DNA of 23,799 bases from Chitinophaga pinensis (GTDB lineage Bacteria; Bacteroidota; Bacteroidia; SXHM01), in contig CAMDBK010000012.1 of the NCBI GenBank assembly GCA_945889235.1, positions 1 to 23,799 of the forward strand. Reading direction: 5' to 3'. A program made the position numbers and the translations under genes. A model generated the notes under the pieces. That model was not told the origin of the DNA and did not search any database. It saw only the letters and a program-made list of their open reading frames with translations. This document shows, one piece after another, positions 14,425 through 22,685 of the stretch. Within the stretch, counting starts at the first letter, position 1; the number at the start of each line of letters is the position of its first letter.

Positions 14425-17400
14425 TTATTGATTGATAAAACTTAGTTTTTTGTTGTACACAAAGTTTCCGTTAATAACTCTTACAAAATAAATCCCTGTA
14501 CCATAATGCTGCAAATCCTGCTGAATATCCAGTTTTACTGAACTTACTGAATTATTCAGTTCCATTGAATAAACCTCTCTTCCTGTAAGATCATAAATGT
14601 GCAAATATGTTTTGCTTAATAAATCTTCAACAGGATATTTAACAGTAAGCATTCCTCCTGTAGGATTTGGATAAACAGAAAGTTCGGTTTCTGCTGGAAG
14701 AACTGCATCCGGCTGATCAGGGTTATTCAGAACTTCTTCTTTATTTGTTACACATTGAATAAGGAAGTTCAGATTGTTATTTCCCTTGTCAAGTGCAATT
14801 TTAACGGCTTCTGCCCTAGCTCTCAATGGATTTCCTGAAAGAATTACTCCATTAGTTAATAATATGGCATTTGCTTCATTCATAACAGCATTTACACTGG
14901 CTAAACCAAGTGAATTTGCACTGTTAGTTCCGGGAGCATAGATGAATGCTGAACCATTTACAAAACCTGCCATCACATTCATTTTCATAGCAGCCAGTTG
15001 TGCTGAAAGCATATAAGACATATTGGTAGCAGAAGCTGCCAGCAACCAGTTTTTAAGCGCTTTTTTGTTTTGGGTCATGGTTCCCAGCATGTCAAAATCG
15101 CTGCCGTTTGCATTTCTTAAACTCAGGATGTTTAATTGAGTAATCATTGCTGCGTTAACCAATGCCTGTCCGTTATTATTGCTCCAGAAACCAAGGGTTT
15201 TTCCACCACCTGCTCCAAGACACATAGTAACTTCATAGCAACGTGAAGCTGAGCATCCGTTTGCATCAGTTACCACTACACAATAAGTACCGGGACTAAG
15301 ATTGGTTATAGAAGAAGTAGTTGCACCTCCAGGGCTCCATAAGTAAGAATAAGGAGCTGAACCACCGCTTGCAGAAACTGAAACGCTGCCACTTCCGCTT
15401 GGGAAAATATTTGTTCCAAGTATAATAAGGGTCATTGCAGCCGGCTCAGTAACTGTTACTGAAGTAGAAGCAGAGCATCCGTTTGCATCAGTTACTGTAT
15501 ACGAATAAGTGCCTGCGCCAACTGTGAACGAACCTGTTCCTGAATAAGGAGGTGTTCCTCCGCTTGCACTAACAGATACTGATGTGCTTCCGCCATGGCA
15601 TAATATAGTTCCGGCAGATGAAGAAGCAACAAGTAAACTTGGTTCATCAACACTGATTGAAGTAGTTGCTTCACATCCGTTAGCATCGGTAACAGTATAA
15701 GAATAATCACCAGCTCCAACTGTGAAAGAACCTGTTCCTGAATAAGGAGCTGTTCCGCCACTTGCTGAAACGTTAACAGTTGTTGTTCCGCCATTGCATA
15801 AAATTGCTCCTGCTGAAGAAGATGCGGCTACTAATAAACTTGGTTCACTCACACTTACTGATGTAGTTGAAGAACATCCGTTAGCATCGGTTACAGTATA
15901 AGAATAATCACCTGCTGAAACAGTAAATTCACCTGTTCCTGAATAAGGAGCAGTTCCTCCGCTTGCAGAAACGGTTACTGTTGTTGTTCCGCCATAGCAA
16001 GCAATACTGCCTGCTGATGAAGAAGCTACTAACTGACTTGGTTCGCTCACACTGCCTGATGTTGTTGCAGAACATCCGTTAGCATCAGTTACAGTATAAG
16101 AATAATCACCTGCTCCAACTTCGTAGTCACCTGTTCCTGAGTATGGAGGAGTTCCTCCGCTTGCAGAAACGGTAACAGTAGTTGTTCCGCCATAACACGC
16201 TATGCTGCCTGCTGATGAAGAAACTTCCAATAAACTTGGCTGACCCACATTTACTGAACAGGAAGCTGTGCATCCGTTTGCATCTGTAACGGTAACTGAA
16301 TAATCTCCTGCTGATAAACCTGATGCAGAACTTCCTGCAGCACCATTACTCCAGGAATAAGAAAAGGGAGCTGTTCCGCTGCTAACTAATACGCTTGCTG
16401 TTCCAGTATTTTCACCAAAGCACAGAACATCAGTTTTACTGCATTGAGCAACAGGAACAGGATTAATAATTACACTAACCATATTTGATTCGCCAGGGTA
16501 ACTTGAGCATCCGCTTCTTCTTGCACAACGGATATAATACGTAGTAACGTTTACACAACCGGGTGAATATGTCGGGCTGTTTGAGTTAGGAATTGGAACC
16601 CATCCGTTATTTCCGTAATTAGGGTAGTTAGGTTGGTAATTGTATAACCAAATGTATTCTATTGTGCCAAGTCCTCCTGACGGTAATTGTGTGTTGCCTA
16701 AAACTACATTGCAAACAGGGCCACAGTTAGAAAGTGAACCATTAATAGTTCCGCCACTAGTAACGTTACAGCATCCGACAGTTGAAACCGAAACGCTGCA
16801 TTCTGCATCGCATCCGTTGGCATCGGTTACTGTTACTGAGTAAACTCCTGCCAGTAATCCTGAAATAGAACTTCCTGTTCCGCCATTGCTCCAGGCATAG
16901 CTAAGGGGCGCTGTGCCGCCTGTTACACTTACTGAAGCAGAACCTAAGTTATTGTTGCTGCAAGTTCCGTTTACTCTGCTGCATGACACTTCAATATTAC
17001 AAATTACGCAATACAGAAAACCATTATCAGATGTTCCGTTGTCATAATTCTCATTGATTGCTGATGCTGCTTCATTTATTTGCTCAGGTGTATAGGCATT
17101 ACTGCATCCTCCTATTACCAGATTAGCTTCGGCAAGAAAAGCGTTTACTGTCCATCCTTCAAAAGGTCCGCTGCCAATAAAAAGGTCGCCAAGTAGAATA
17201 TCATTAGAACCAAATCCTGCATCATACGCATCAAACCCGACATTAAGGGTAAGCGCTGAAAGCTGACCTGCAAGAACATTCTCATAAGAATCACCGGGGT
17301 CAACCATTGTTCCTGCGGGAAGAACTTAAGGAGTTGTACCCGATGGCAGAAACTCAATTGTTGCCACACTGGTGGTGAGCAATAAGTTTCCGGTAACGCA

Positions 17401-17625
17401 TCCGATGGCAAGTCCATCAGGAAATGCTGCATCAAAATTGGCTATTAAATAACAGCTCTGGTTGTTTCCTGCACATTCAGCTCCCCAGCCGCCTTGCGTT
17501 TGGGTTCTGAATCCTGTACATGCATTTTGCGCCTGAATACTCGTAGTACTCAAGGCTACAGCGCATATTATAACAAGTGCTGTTAAAATATTTGCTTGTT
17601 TTAAAAGAGTAAAAAAATGTTTCAT
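14425..17625 (-). pseudogene. SprB-repeat T9SS adhesin interrupted by an in-frame TAA
   Basis: One frame runs from the ATG at 17625 to 14425 (1066 codons) with a single TAA at 17328-17326 (codon 100). The first piece (99 residues) has a signal peptide ending SIQAQ and the conserved FRTQTQGGWG and FPDGLAIGC. The second piece continues the same domain (GQLSALTLNV) in the same frame, so there is no frameshift. Then follow SprB-type repeats with PYSGTG and YSYTVTDANGC, a second GFW...Q-type domain resembling the N-terminal one, and a T9SS type A sorting domain (LSVYPNP to the C-terminus). An intact product would be a long secreted surface adhesin. The rest of the frame is undamaged, so the lesion is recent, a sequencing error, or read through. 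Confidence 0.8.
15440..16245 (-). repeat. About 198-bp tandem repeats encoding SprB-like units
   Basis: Four consecutive near-identical units are marked by the plus-strand word CTTGG at 15638, 15839, 16037 and 16235, spaced 201, 198 and 198 bp. All spacings are multiples of 3. Each unit encodes about 66 residues with SASGG, YSGTG, YSYTVTDANGC and SEP motifs. High DNA identity makes unit gain or loss by recombination likely. Confidence 0.85.
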
Positions 17626-17949
17626 GATAATAGTATTTTAGTTTTGGGCATTAAATTAACTGAGGAGAATATATTACAGTTTTTGAATATACCAAACAAA
17701 AACACATTATATTTCGATTAACTACACCTTTTTACCTGACAAACGTCATCTATTTCATAATTAACCTACGTATTTTATCTACATATTTTTAAAAAGCCAA
17801 TAGACAAAAACATATAATCTCCCAATAAAAACCATTTTTTAATAGACAAATATTTTAGATTTTTAAATTATTTACAAGGGGAATTACAGAGCAAGCCGGA
17901 AGTATTTTTTTATATAAAATGAAATCTAATTTTAATTCTTTTGACTTAG
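17626..17949. other. A/T-rich intergenic region between adhesin and ruvX
   Basis: About 320 bp very rich in A/T separate the divergent adhesin and ruvX genes. I see no frame, no RNA gene and no Pho-type 11-bp array. No CAAAnnTA (a minus-strand -7 element) was found close to the adhesin start. Confidence 0.5.
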
Positions 17950-17957
17950 TATCTTTG
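17950..17957 (+). promoter_or_regulatory. -7 element of ruvX
   Basis: TATCTTTG is a perfect TAnnTTTG match 4 bp before the ATG at 17962, implying a leaderless or nearly leaderless transcript. No TTTG is found at the -33 distance. Confidence 0.5.
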
Positions 17958-17961
17958 TCCC

Positions 17962-18378
17962 ATGGGTAGAATACTCGCAATAGATTTCGGAACAAAACGC
18001 ACGGGTCTTGCCGTTACCGATCCTTCTAAAATCATTGCAACCGGACTTGCAACCATTGCCACACATGAAGCAATTGATTTTCTTAAAAAGTATATCGCTA
18101 AAGAAGAAGTAGAATGTTTTGTAGTGGGCGAACCTAAACGCATGAACAACCAGCCCGCACAGGCTGCCGAAGCAACCGAACTATTTATCAAACAACTGAA
18201 AAAGTATTTTCCGCAAATGGAAATAAAACGCGAAGATGAACGATTTACTTCTAAAATGGCTTTTCAAACCATGATAGATGGCGGGCTTGGGAAAAAGGCA
18301 AGACAAAACAAAGAACTGGTGGATACCATCAGTGCTACAATTATTCTGCAAAGTTACCTTGAAAGAACAGGACATTAA
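17962..18378 (+). CDS. ruvX: RuvX/YqgF Holliday-junction resolvase-like nuclease
   Basis: This 138-residue protein has the RNase H-like RuvX fold signature: ILAIDFGTKRTGLAV at residues 4-18 with D8, VVGEPKRMNNQPAQAAE at 54-70 with E57, REDERFTSKMA at 90-100, and the C-terminal NKELVDTISATIILQSYL with D121. These supply the acidic metal-binding residues. Length is typical (about 135-140). The family is essential in many bacteria and is linked to pre-16S rRNA 5' maturation as well as junction cleavage. It is followed by dispersed repeats and def, a neighbourhood I recall from other Bacteroidota. Confidence 0.95.
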   Translation: MGRILAIDFGTKRTGLAVTDPSKIIATGLATIATHEAIDFLKKYIAKEEVECFVVGEPKRMNNQPAQAAEATELFIKQLKKYFPQMEIKREDERFTSKMAFQTMIDGGLGKKARQNKELVDTISATIILQSYLERTGH

Positions 18379-18382
18379 GTTG

Positions 18383-18455
18383 TGTCACTTCGAATCTGTC
18401 ACACTGAGCAGCTTGTCACAGTGAGCGTAGTCGAACTGCGAAGTGCGAGAAGCAT
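18383..18455. repeat. Composite of dispersed palindromic repeat fragments
   Basis: This contains the core GAGCGTAGTCGA at 18423-18434, two GTCACA-type half-sites (TCACACTGAGC and TCACAGTGAGC) and outer complementary ends CACTTCG and CGAAGTG. It is related to the elements at 6856 and 19080 and looks like partial copies inserted into one another. Confidence 0.65.
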
Positions 18456-18464
18456 TCTAAATTT

Positions 18465-18472
18465 TATCTTTG
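18465..18472 (+). promoter_or_regulatory. -7 element of def
   Basis: TATCTTTG is a perfect TAnnTTTG match, 45 bp before the def ATG. It lies just after the repeat element, so def can be transcribed independently of ruvX. Confidence 0.5.
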
Positions 18473-18481
18473 TGCCCTCAC

Positions 18482-18517
18482 AATTAGAAATTAGTAATTA
18501 GAAATTAGAAATTAATA
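18482..18517 (+). repeat. AATTAGAA-type tandem repeat in the def leader
   Basis: Short direct copies of AATTAGAAATTAG fill the 36 bp immediately before the def ATG. No Shine-Dalgarno sequence is visible. An A/T-rich unstructured leader suits Bacteroidota, which rarely use strong ribosome binding sites. Confidence 0.55.
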
Positions 18518-19075
18518 ATGATTCTCCCGATAGTTGCCTATGGCGACCCCGTTCTGAAAAAAGTTGCACAGGAAATTGACAGCGATTATCCCGGACTTCA
18601 GCAATTGATTGCCGATATGTTTGAAACCATGTATTCAAGCAAAGGCGTTGGTCTTGCCGCTCCGCAGATTAATAAATCCATTCGCCTTTTTATTATTGAT
18701 GCAACCCCTTTTGAAGATGAACATCCCGAGTTAAAAGACTGGAAAAAAGTGTTCATCAATCCACAGATACTGGAAGAAGACGGCAAGAAATGGGAGTTCA
18801 ACGAAGGCTGCCTCAGTATTCCCGGAATACGTGAAGATGTAGAACGCAAGCCCGAACTTATTCTTGAATACGAAGATGAGAATTTTGAACTGCACGAAGA
18901 AAAATTTACAGGCGTTATTGCCCGCGTTATCCAGCATGAATACGACCATCTGGAAGGAATACTTTTCACCGACAGATTAACCCCTTTAAAAAAACGTTTG
19001 CTGAAAGGCAAACTGAATGACATTTCAAGAGGCATTGTGGATGTAGAATACAAGATGAAATTTCTAAAGAGATAA
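18518..19075 (+). CDS. def: Peptide deformylase
   Basis: This 185-residue enzyme removes the formyl group from N-terminal methionine of new proteins. The three diagnostic motifs are intact: GVGLAAPQ at 43-50, EGCLS at 96-100 with metal ligand C98, and QHEYDHLEG at 139-147 with ligands H140 and H144 and catalytic E141. An acidic insertion at about 62-78 (TPFEDEHPELKDWKK) is consistent with Bacteroidota members of the family. The start follows the tandem repeat directly. Confidence 0.98.
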   Translation: MILPIVAYGDPVLKKVAQEIDSDYPGLQQLIADMFETMYSSKGVGLAAPQINKSIRLFIIDATPFEDEHPELKDWKKVFINPQILEEDGKKWEFNEGCLSIPGIREDVERKPELILEYEDENFELHEEKFTGVIARVIQHEYDHLEGILFTDRLTPLKKRLLKGKLNDISRGIVDVEYKMKFLKR

Positions 19076-19079
19076 TGCT

Positions 19080-19105
19080 GTCACCCTGAGCGTAGTCGAA
19101 GGGTA
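19080..19105. repeat. Short copy of the dispersed palindromic repeat
   Basis: The core GAGCGTAGTCGA (19088-19099) is flanked by the complementary ends ACCCT and AGGGT, forming a small hairpin just after def. It is the simplest of the three copies in the window. Confidence 0.65.
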
Positions 19106-19134
19106 ATTAAAAACAAACTTTAACACATTAACAC

Positions 19135-19707
19135 GTGAACACACAAACACAAAAGATTTCCACTTTCTCACTTTCTCACCTTCTCACCTTCTCACTTCTC
19201 ACCTTCTCACTTCTAACCTCCTGCACCAGCGAACAGCAAAAACTTGAAACAGCAATTGCCGCCAAAGAAAAAGAACTGTATGGCGACTCAACCATGACTG
19301 TTGATTTTTCAAAAGCAAAAGATATGATTGCATTATATGCTGATTTTGTAAAGAAATACCCTGAAGATAAAAAAGCAGAAGACTATCTTTTTAAAGCTGG
19401 TGAAGTGAGCATGGGAGTTATGCAAAGCAATGTTGCTATAAAATATTTTGAGCAGTATTACGAGAAATATCCTAAAAGTGACAAAGCCCCTTACAGCTTA
19501 TTTATGCAGGGCTTTATTTACGAAACCCAGGTAAAAAATATAGAAAAAGCAAAATGGTGTTATGAAAAATTTATTCATGATTTCCCAACCCACAAACTTG
19601 CTTCAGATGCAACCTATTCCATTGCCAACCTTGGTAAAAGTGAAGAAGATCTTATCCGCGAGTTTGAGGCTAAAATAAAAGGAGACAGTCTTTCTGCAGC
19701 TAAATAA
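19135..19707 (+). CDS. TPR-type outer-membrane lipoprotein
   Basis: This 190-residue frame starts at a GTG (19135); no in-frame ATG precedes the signal sequence. Residues 8-30 form a lipoprotein signal ending in the lipobox LLTSC, with C30 lipidated. The mature part is helical with tetratricopeptide-like pairs: YADFVKKYPEDKKAEDYLFKAGE, AIKYFEQYYEKYPKSDKAPYSLFMQG and AKWCYEKFIHDFPTHKLASDATY. These resemble the TPRs of BamD and CpoB (YbgF). It is shorter than BamD (about 240 or more), so I call it only a TPR lipoprotein. The signal peptide is encoded by a 7/8-bp repeat tract whose length changes would alter the frame. Confidence 0.75.
   Translation: MNTQTQKISTFSLSHLLTFSLLTFSLLTSCTSEQQKLETAIAAKEKELYGDSTMTVDFSKAKDMIALYADFVKKYPEDKKAEDYLFKAGEVSMGVMQSNVAIKYFEQYYEKYPKSDKAPYSLFMQGFIYETQVKNIEKAKWCYEKFIHDFPTHKLASDATYSIANLGKSEEDLIREFEAKIKGDSLSAAK
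19164..19217 (+). repeat. TTCTCAC/CTTCTCAC tract inside a signal peptide
   Basis: Seven consecutive pyrimidine-rich units (8, 8, 8, 8, 7, 8 and 7 bp) encode the hydrophobic core of the lipoprotein signal. The units are not multiples of 3, so slippage by one unit would shift the frame of everything downstream. Confidence 0.8.
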
Positions 19708-19767
19708 TTAATTAGATTTTAATCATTTCATTTGACTGATACAATCAGGGTATTGGCTATACATAAC

Positions 19768-19794
19768 TACATGTAGTCGATTTTTTTTTTTTTT
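19768..19794 (+). terminator. Possible weak terminator with a 14-T run
   Basis: A 12-bp palindrome ACTACATGTAGT (19768-19779) is followed one base pair later by a run of 14 T (19781-19794). The stem is short and A/T-rich. Function as terminator of the lipoprotein transcript is plausible but unproven. Confidence 0.35.
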
Positions 19795-19811
19795 AAACTT
19801 TAACAAAATAG

Positions 19812-19860
19812 CTTTACAGCAAATTTACAATTACATAACATTTTATTAATATTACGTTTC
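19812..19860 (+). promoter_or_regulatory. Candidate promoter of the propeller-VTC operon, possible Pho-like array
   Basis: CTTTACA (19812-19818), ATTTACA (19823-19829) and CATAACA (19834-19840) repeat every 11 bp, similar in form to the phosphate arrays. The -7-like TACGTTTC (19853-19860, 7 of 8) abuts the ATG at 19862. The gap is 12 bp, which is out of phase with the 9 + 11n rule of the other six, so this is a weaker call. Confidence 0.3.
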
Positions 19861-19861
19861 A

Positions 19862-21502
19862 ATGAATAAACTACTACCCTCAATTATTTTTTCAATAGCC
19901 ACATTAAACACTTTTGCACAATGGAATCCAAATCCTGCCATCGATAACGTTATTTGCAGCCAGCCGCAAGACCAACAGGATGCAAGAATAACAAGTGACA
20001 GCAAAGGTGGGGCAATTATTACCTGGGTAGATTTCCGTAACGATGCTAATAGTCTTGTAGCAGATATTTACGCACAGCGTGTAAATAAAAATGGCGTAAA
20101 TATGTGGACAAATAACGGCCAAACTGTATGCAATGACAATGCTGACCAAACCGCCCCGGTTTTAACCGCTGACGGAGTTGGAGGAACTATAATTACCTGG
20201 CAGGACTGGCGCAGCGGCAACCGTGACATTTATGCACAACGCATTGACTCATCAGGCAATGTATTATGGACCAGCAACGGAGTTGGTGTAGCAATAAAAA
20301 ATTCGCATCAGCAGGGGCCACGGATTATAAGTGATGGTGCACAAGGCGCAGTAATTGTTTGGGAGGATTCAATCAATGGTAACTGGGATATTTTTGCACA
20401 GCGTGTAAACGCAAGTGGTGTAAATCAATGGACTACCGGTGGTGTTGCTGTTTGTACTTCAGCAAACAGTCAGGTTAATCCTAAAATTGTAGCAGATGGT
20501 ACAGGTGCAGTTTATATTGTATGGCAGGATAAACGCAACGGAAGTGACTACGATGTTTATTGTCAGAAATTAAATTCATCAGGCGCTGTACAGTGGACTG
20601 CCAATGGTGTTGCAGTAAACACGGCAACCAACTCACAGATAAATCCTAAAATGGTAATGGATAATTCAGGGGCTGTAATTATTGCGTGGCAGCATTTCAA
20701 TACAGGTGCAGGATACGATGTTTATGCACAACGGTTGAATGCCGCAGGTGCATTGCAGTGGAATGTTAACGGAATACAAGTTTGCGCGCTTAATGGCAAC
20801 CAGAGTGCTATTGATATGACAGCTGAAGATATAACAGACGGTGCAATAATTTCATGGAAAGACGGAAGAAATACCAACGTAAATATCTATTGCCAGAAGA
20901 TTACTACAAGCGGAAGTCTTTCATGGACAGCAAACGGAGTAATGGTTTCAAATGCTTCACGCAACCAGATAAATCCGAATATTATTGGCGATGGAAACGG
21001 TGGAGGAATAATTTGCTGGCAAGACTCATTAGCAGGTATTTGGGATGTATACTCACAGCACATTTCTTCGTTGGGGGCTGTTGTTTGGGCAAGTGGCGGA
21101 GTTGCAGTTGGTATTGCTGCCGATAATCAGACAGGGCCAAAAAATGTAAGTGACGGAACAGGTGGTTCAATTTTTACTTTTCAGGATAAACGCTCAGGCG
21201 ATTTTGATATTTATGCCTACAAAATTGAAGGAGATACTACAACAGGAATTGAACAACTTGCTGAACTGAAAAATAATATCTCAGTATTTCCAAACCCTTT
21301 TGCTGAAACTACTACCGTTTATATGCCTGAAGGAAAACACAATCTCCGCCTCTTTGATTTAACCGGAAGAGAAGTACTGACTGTGTTAAACATCAGCAAC
21401 AGCAGCTATGTTATAGAAAAAAGAAATTTAGCAAGCGGTACTTATTTACTCACCGTTAATTCAGAAAACAATCAATATTCAAAACTAATAATCATTCATT
21501 GA
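19862..21502 (+). CDS. T9SS-secreted eight-repeat beta-propeller-like protein
   Basis: This 546-residue protein has a signal peptide (MNKLLPSIIFSIATLNTFAQ). Eight units of about 53 residues follow, each built around DIYAQR(V/I/L)N-xx-G...W...NG...Q..P....DG.GG.II.W; the DIYAQR position is recognisable eight times, ending with DIYAYK. The spacing and pattern suggest beta-propeller blades. A T9SS type A sorting domain begins at ISVFPNPF and contains LRLFDLTGREV, so the protein should be exported through the outer membrane and anchored or released. The ligand is unknown. It is first in an operon with the lipoprotein (1-bp overlap), the VTC polymerase and DUF4956. Confidence 0.88.
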   Translation: MNKLLPSIIFSIATLNTFAQWNPNPAIDNVICSQPQDQQDARITSDSKGGAIITWVDFRNDANSLVADIYAQRVNKNGVNMWTNNGQTVCNDNADQTAPVLTADGVGGTIITWQDWRSGNRDIYAQRIDSSGNVLWTSNGVGVAIKNSHQQGPRIISDGAQGAVIVWEDSINGNWDIFAQRVNASGVNQWTTGGVAVCTSANSQVNPKIVADGTGAVYIVWQDKRNGSDYDVYCQKLNSSGAVQWTANGVAVNTATNSQINPKMVMDNSGAVIIAWQHFNTGAGYDVYAQRLNAAGALQWNVNGIQVCALNGNQSAIDMTAEDITDGAIISWKDGRNTNVNIYCQKITTSGSLSWTANGVMVSNASRNQINPNIIGDGNGGGIICWQDSLAGIWDVYSQHISSLGAVVWASGGVAVGIAADNQTGPKNVSDGTGGSIFTFQDKRSGDFDIYAYKIEGDTTTGIEQLAELKNNISVFPNPFAETTTVYMPEGKHNLRLFDLTGREVLTVLNISNSSYVIEKRNLASGTYLLTVNSENNQYSKLIIIH

Positions 21503-21894
21503 TGAAAAATATAACTGCTTACTTCCTGCTGCTTACTGGTTTCTTCTTCCTCACTTCGTGCAAAAAAGGTGAAGGCGTTGGCGGTTCATCAACCATTACA
21601 GGAAAGGTATATGTAAAAGAATACTCTTCTGTTGGCAACCTGCTGGCTGAGTATTACGGTGACCAGGAAAGAGTCTACATCATTTACGGTGATGGCAATA
21701 CCTATGACAATGATTACCGTTCAAGTTTTGACGGCTCCTACAAATTTGAATACCTGAACAAAGGCACTTATAAGGTTTTCTGTTACTCACGCTGCGATAC
21801 CTGTGCTTCAGGCAAAGAAGCTATAATAAAACAAGTTGAAATAACTTCTAATAATTCAACCGTAGAACTGGAAGATATTGTAATTAAGAAATGA
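21502..21894 (+). CDS. Small lipoprotein with carboxypeptidase-regulatory-like fold
   Basis: The start is placed at the ATG at 21502, overlapping the preceding TGA by one base (TGATG); the longer frame starts at a TTG. The product is 130 residues with a lipoprotein signal MKNITAYFLLLTGFFFLTSC, with C20 lipidated. The mature part has a beta-sandwich pattern (TITGKVYVKEY, SSFDGSYKFEYLNKGTYKVFCYS) like CarboxypepD_reg/CNA-B domains, and three further cysteines at CYSRCDTC. It overlaps the next gene by 4 bp (ATGA), so translation is coupled. Its function is unknown, but coupling to the VTC gene suggests a role in the same envelope system. Confidence 0.75.
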   Translation: MKNITAYFLLLTGFFFLTSCKKGEGVGGSSTITGKVYVKEYSSVGNLLAEYYGDQERVYIIYGDGNTYDNDYRSSFDGSYKFEYLNKGTYKVFCYSRCDTCASGKEAIIKQVEITSNNSTVELEDIVIKK

Positions 21895-22685
21895 GCGAGA
21901 ATATAATAGCGCAACAAATTATTCCGGTATTACAAACCTTTCGCCCCATTACGTTGGCTGAGATGGACAGTGTTAAATTGCTCAACCGCATGGATACTAA
22001 GTTTGTTTTTCCGGTAAGCAAACTGTTGCCTTTTCTTGAGCTCATAAAAAGTGAATACCGTTTGCTGGAAACTAATCCCCTGCGCTATGCCGATTACAAC
22101 TCACTTTATTATGATACACCCGATTCAAAACTTTATTTCACCCATCACCGCGGAAAATCAGGGCGCTATAAAATCCGTTTCCGCAGCTACAACGATACCA
22201 AAATGTTTTTTCTTGAAATAAAACACAAAAACAACAAAGGAAGAACAGATAAATCAAGAAAAAGGAAGGAAGAAATTGAAACAGTTTTAACACAGGATTC
22301 TATAGATTACATTAACAGAAAAACAACACTTGATGCAACAAAATTAGAAGCCAAACTTCAGGTACAATTTTCACGCCTTACATTTGTAAATAATGATGAA
22401 AATGAACGAGCCACTATTGATTTCAATCTGCGTTTCAGCCATAATGGAAAAGAGGTTGGACTACCCGGAATTGTAGTAGCAGAAATAAAACAAAGTAAGT
22501 TTTCGGCAAAGAGCGGAGCAATTGCCGCATTGCGGACACTAAAGATACGCGAAGATAATATGAGTAAATACTGCATTGGCACAGCGCTGGTTTATTCTGA
22601 TATAAAACAAAATAATTTTAAACAAAAAATACACACTATAAACAAACTTCAAAACCATGGAATTCCTAGGTACCAAGCTGCTTAA
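21891..22685 (+). CDS. VTC-domain polyphosphate polymerase-like protein
   Basis: This 264-residue cytosolic protein has the tunnel residues of the VTC/CYTH fold: LLNRMDTKFVF (30-40; R33, K37), SLYYDTPDSKLY (71-82), GRYKIRFRSY (91-100; K94, R96, R98), FFLEIKHKNNKGRTDKSR (106-123; E109, K111, K113, R118), RATIDFNL (173-180) and VAEIKQSKFS (196-205; E198, K200), then MSKYCIG. In yeast Vtc4 this domain makes polyphosphate from ATP. In bacteria the activity is inferred from family. No SPX or membrane domain is present, and the membrane partner is probably the next gene, which overlaps by 29 bp. The catalytic set looks complete. Confidence 0.93.
   Translation: MSENIIAQQIIPVLQTFRPITLAEMDSVKLLNRMDTKFVFPVSKLLPFLELIKSEYRLLETNPLRYADYNSLYYDTPDSKLYFTHHRGKSGRYKIRFRSYNDTKMFFLEIKHKNNKGRTDKSRKRKEEIETVLTQDSIDYINRKTTLDATKLEAKLQVQFSRLTFVNNDENERATIDFNLRFSHNGKEVGLPGIVVAEIKQSKFSAKSGAIAALRTLKIREDNMSKYCIGTALVYSDIKQNNFKQKIHTINKLQNHGIPRYQAA

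Noticed and set aside
15492..15794. 100-residue minus-strand frame of leucine- and glutamine-rich repeats
   Set aside because: It is an alternate-frame reading of the adhesin's tandem repeats; the repeats keep any frame open.
17145..17435. 96-residue minus-strand frame bridging the adhesin's stop codon
   Set aside because: It is in another frame, has no signal peptide or adhesin similarity, and does not rescue the interrupted gene; the true continuation is in the same frame as the first piece.
18598..19053. 151-residue minus-strand frame over def
   Set aside because: Serine-rich antisense shadow of a well-supported gene.
19121..19146. TTAACACATTAACACGTGAAC-like repeats before the TPR lipoprotein
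   Set aside because: The words resemble the Pho repeats, but the period is about 8 bp, not 11, and no -7 element follows in phase.
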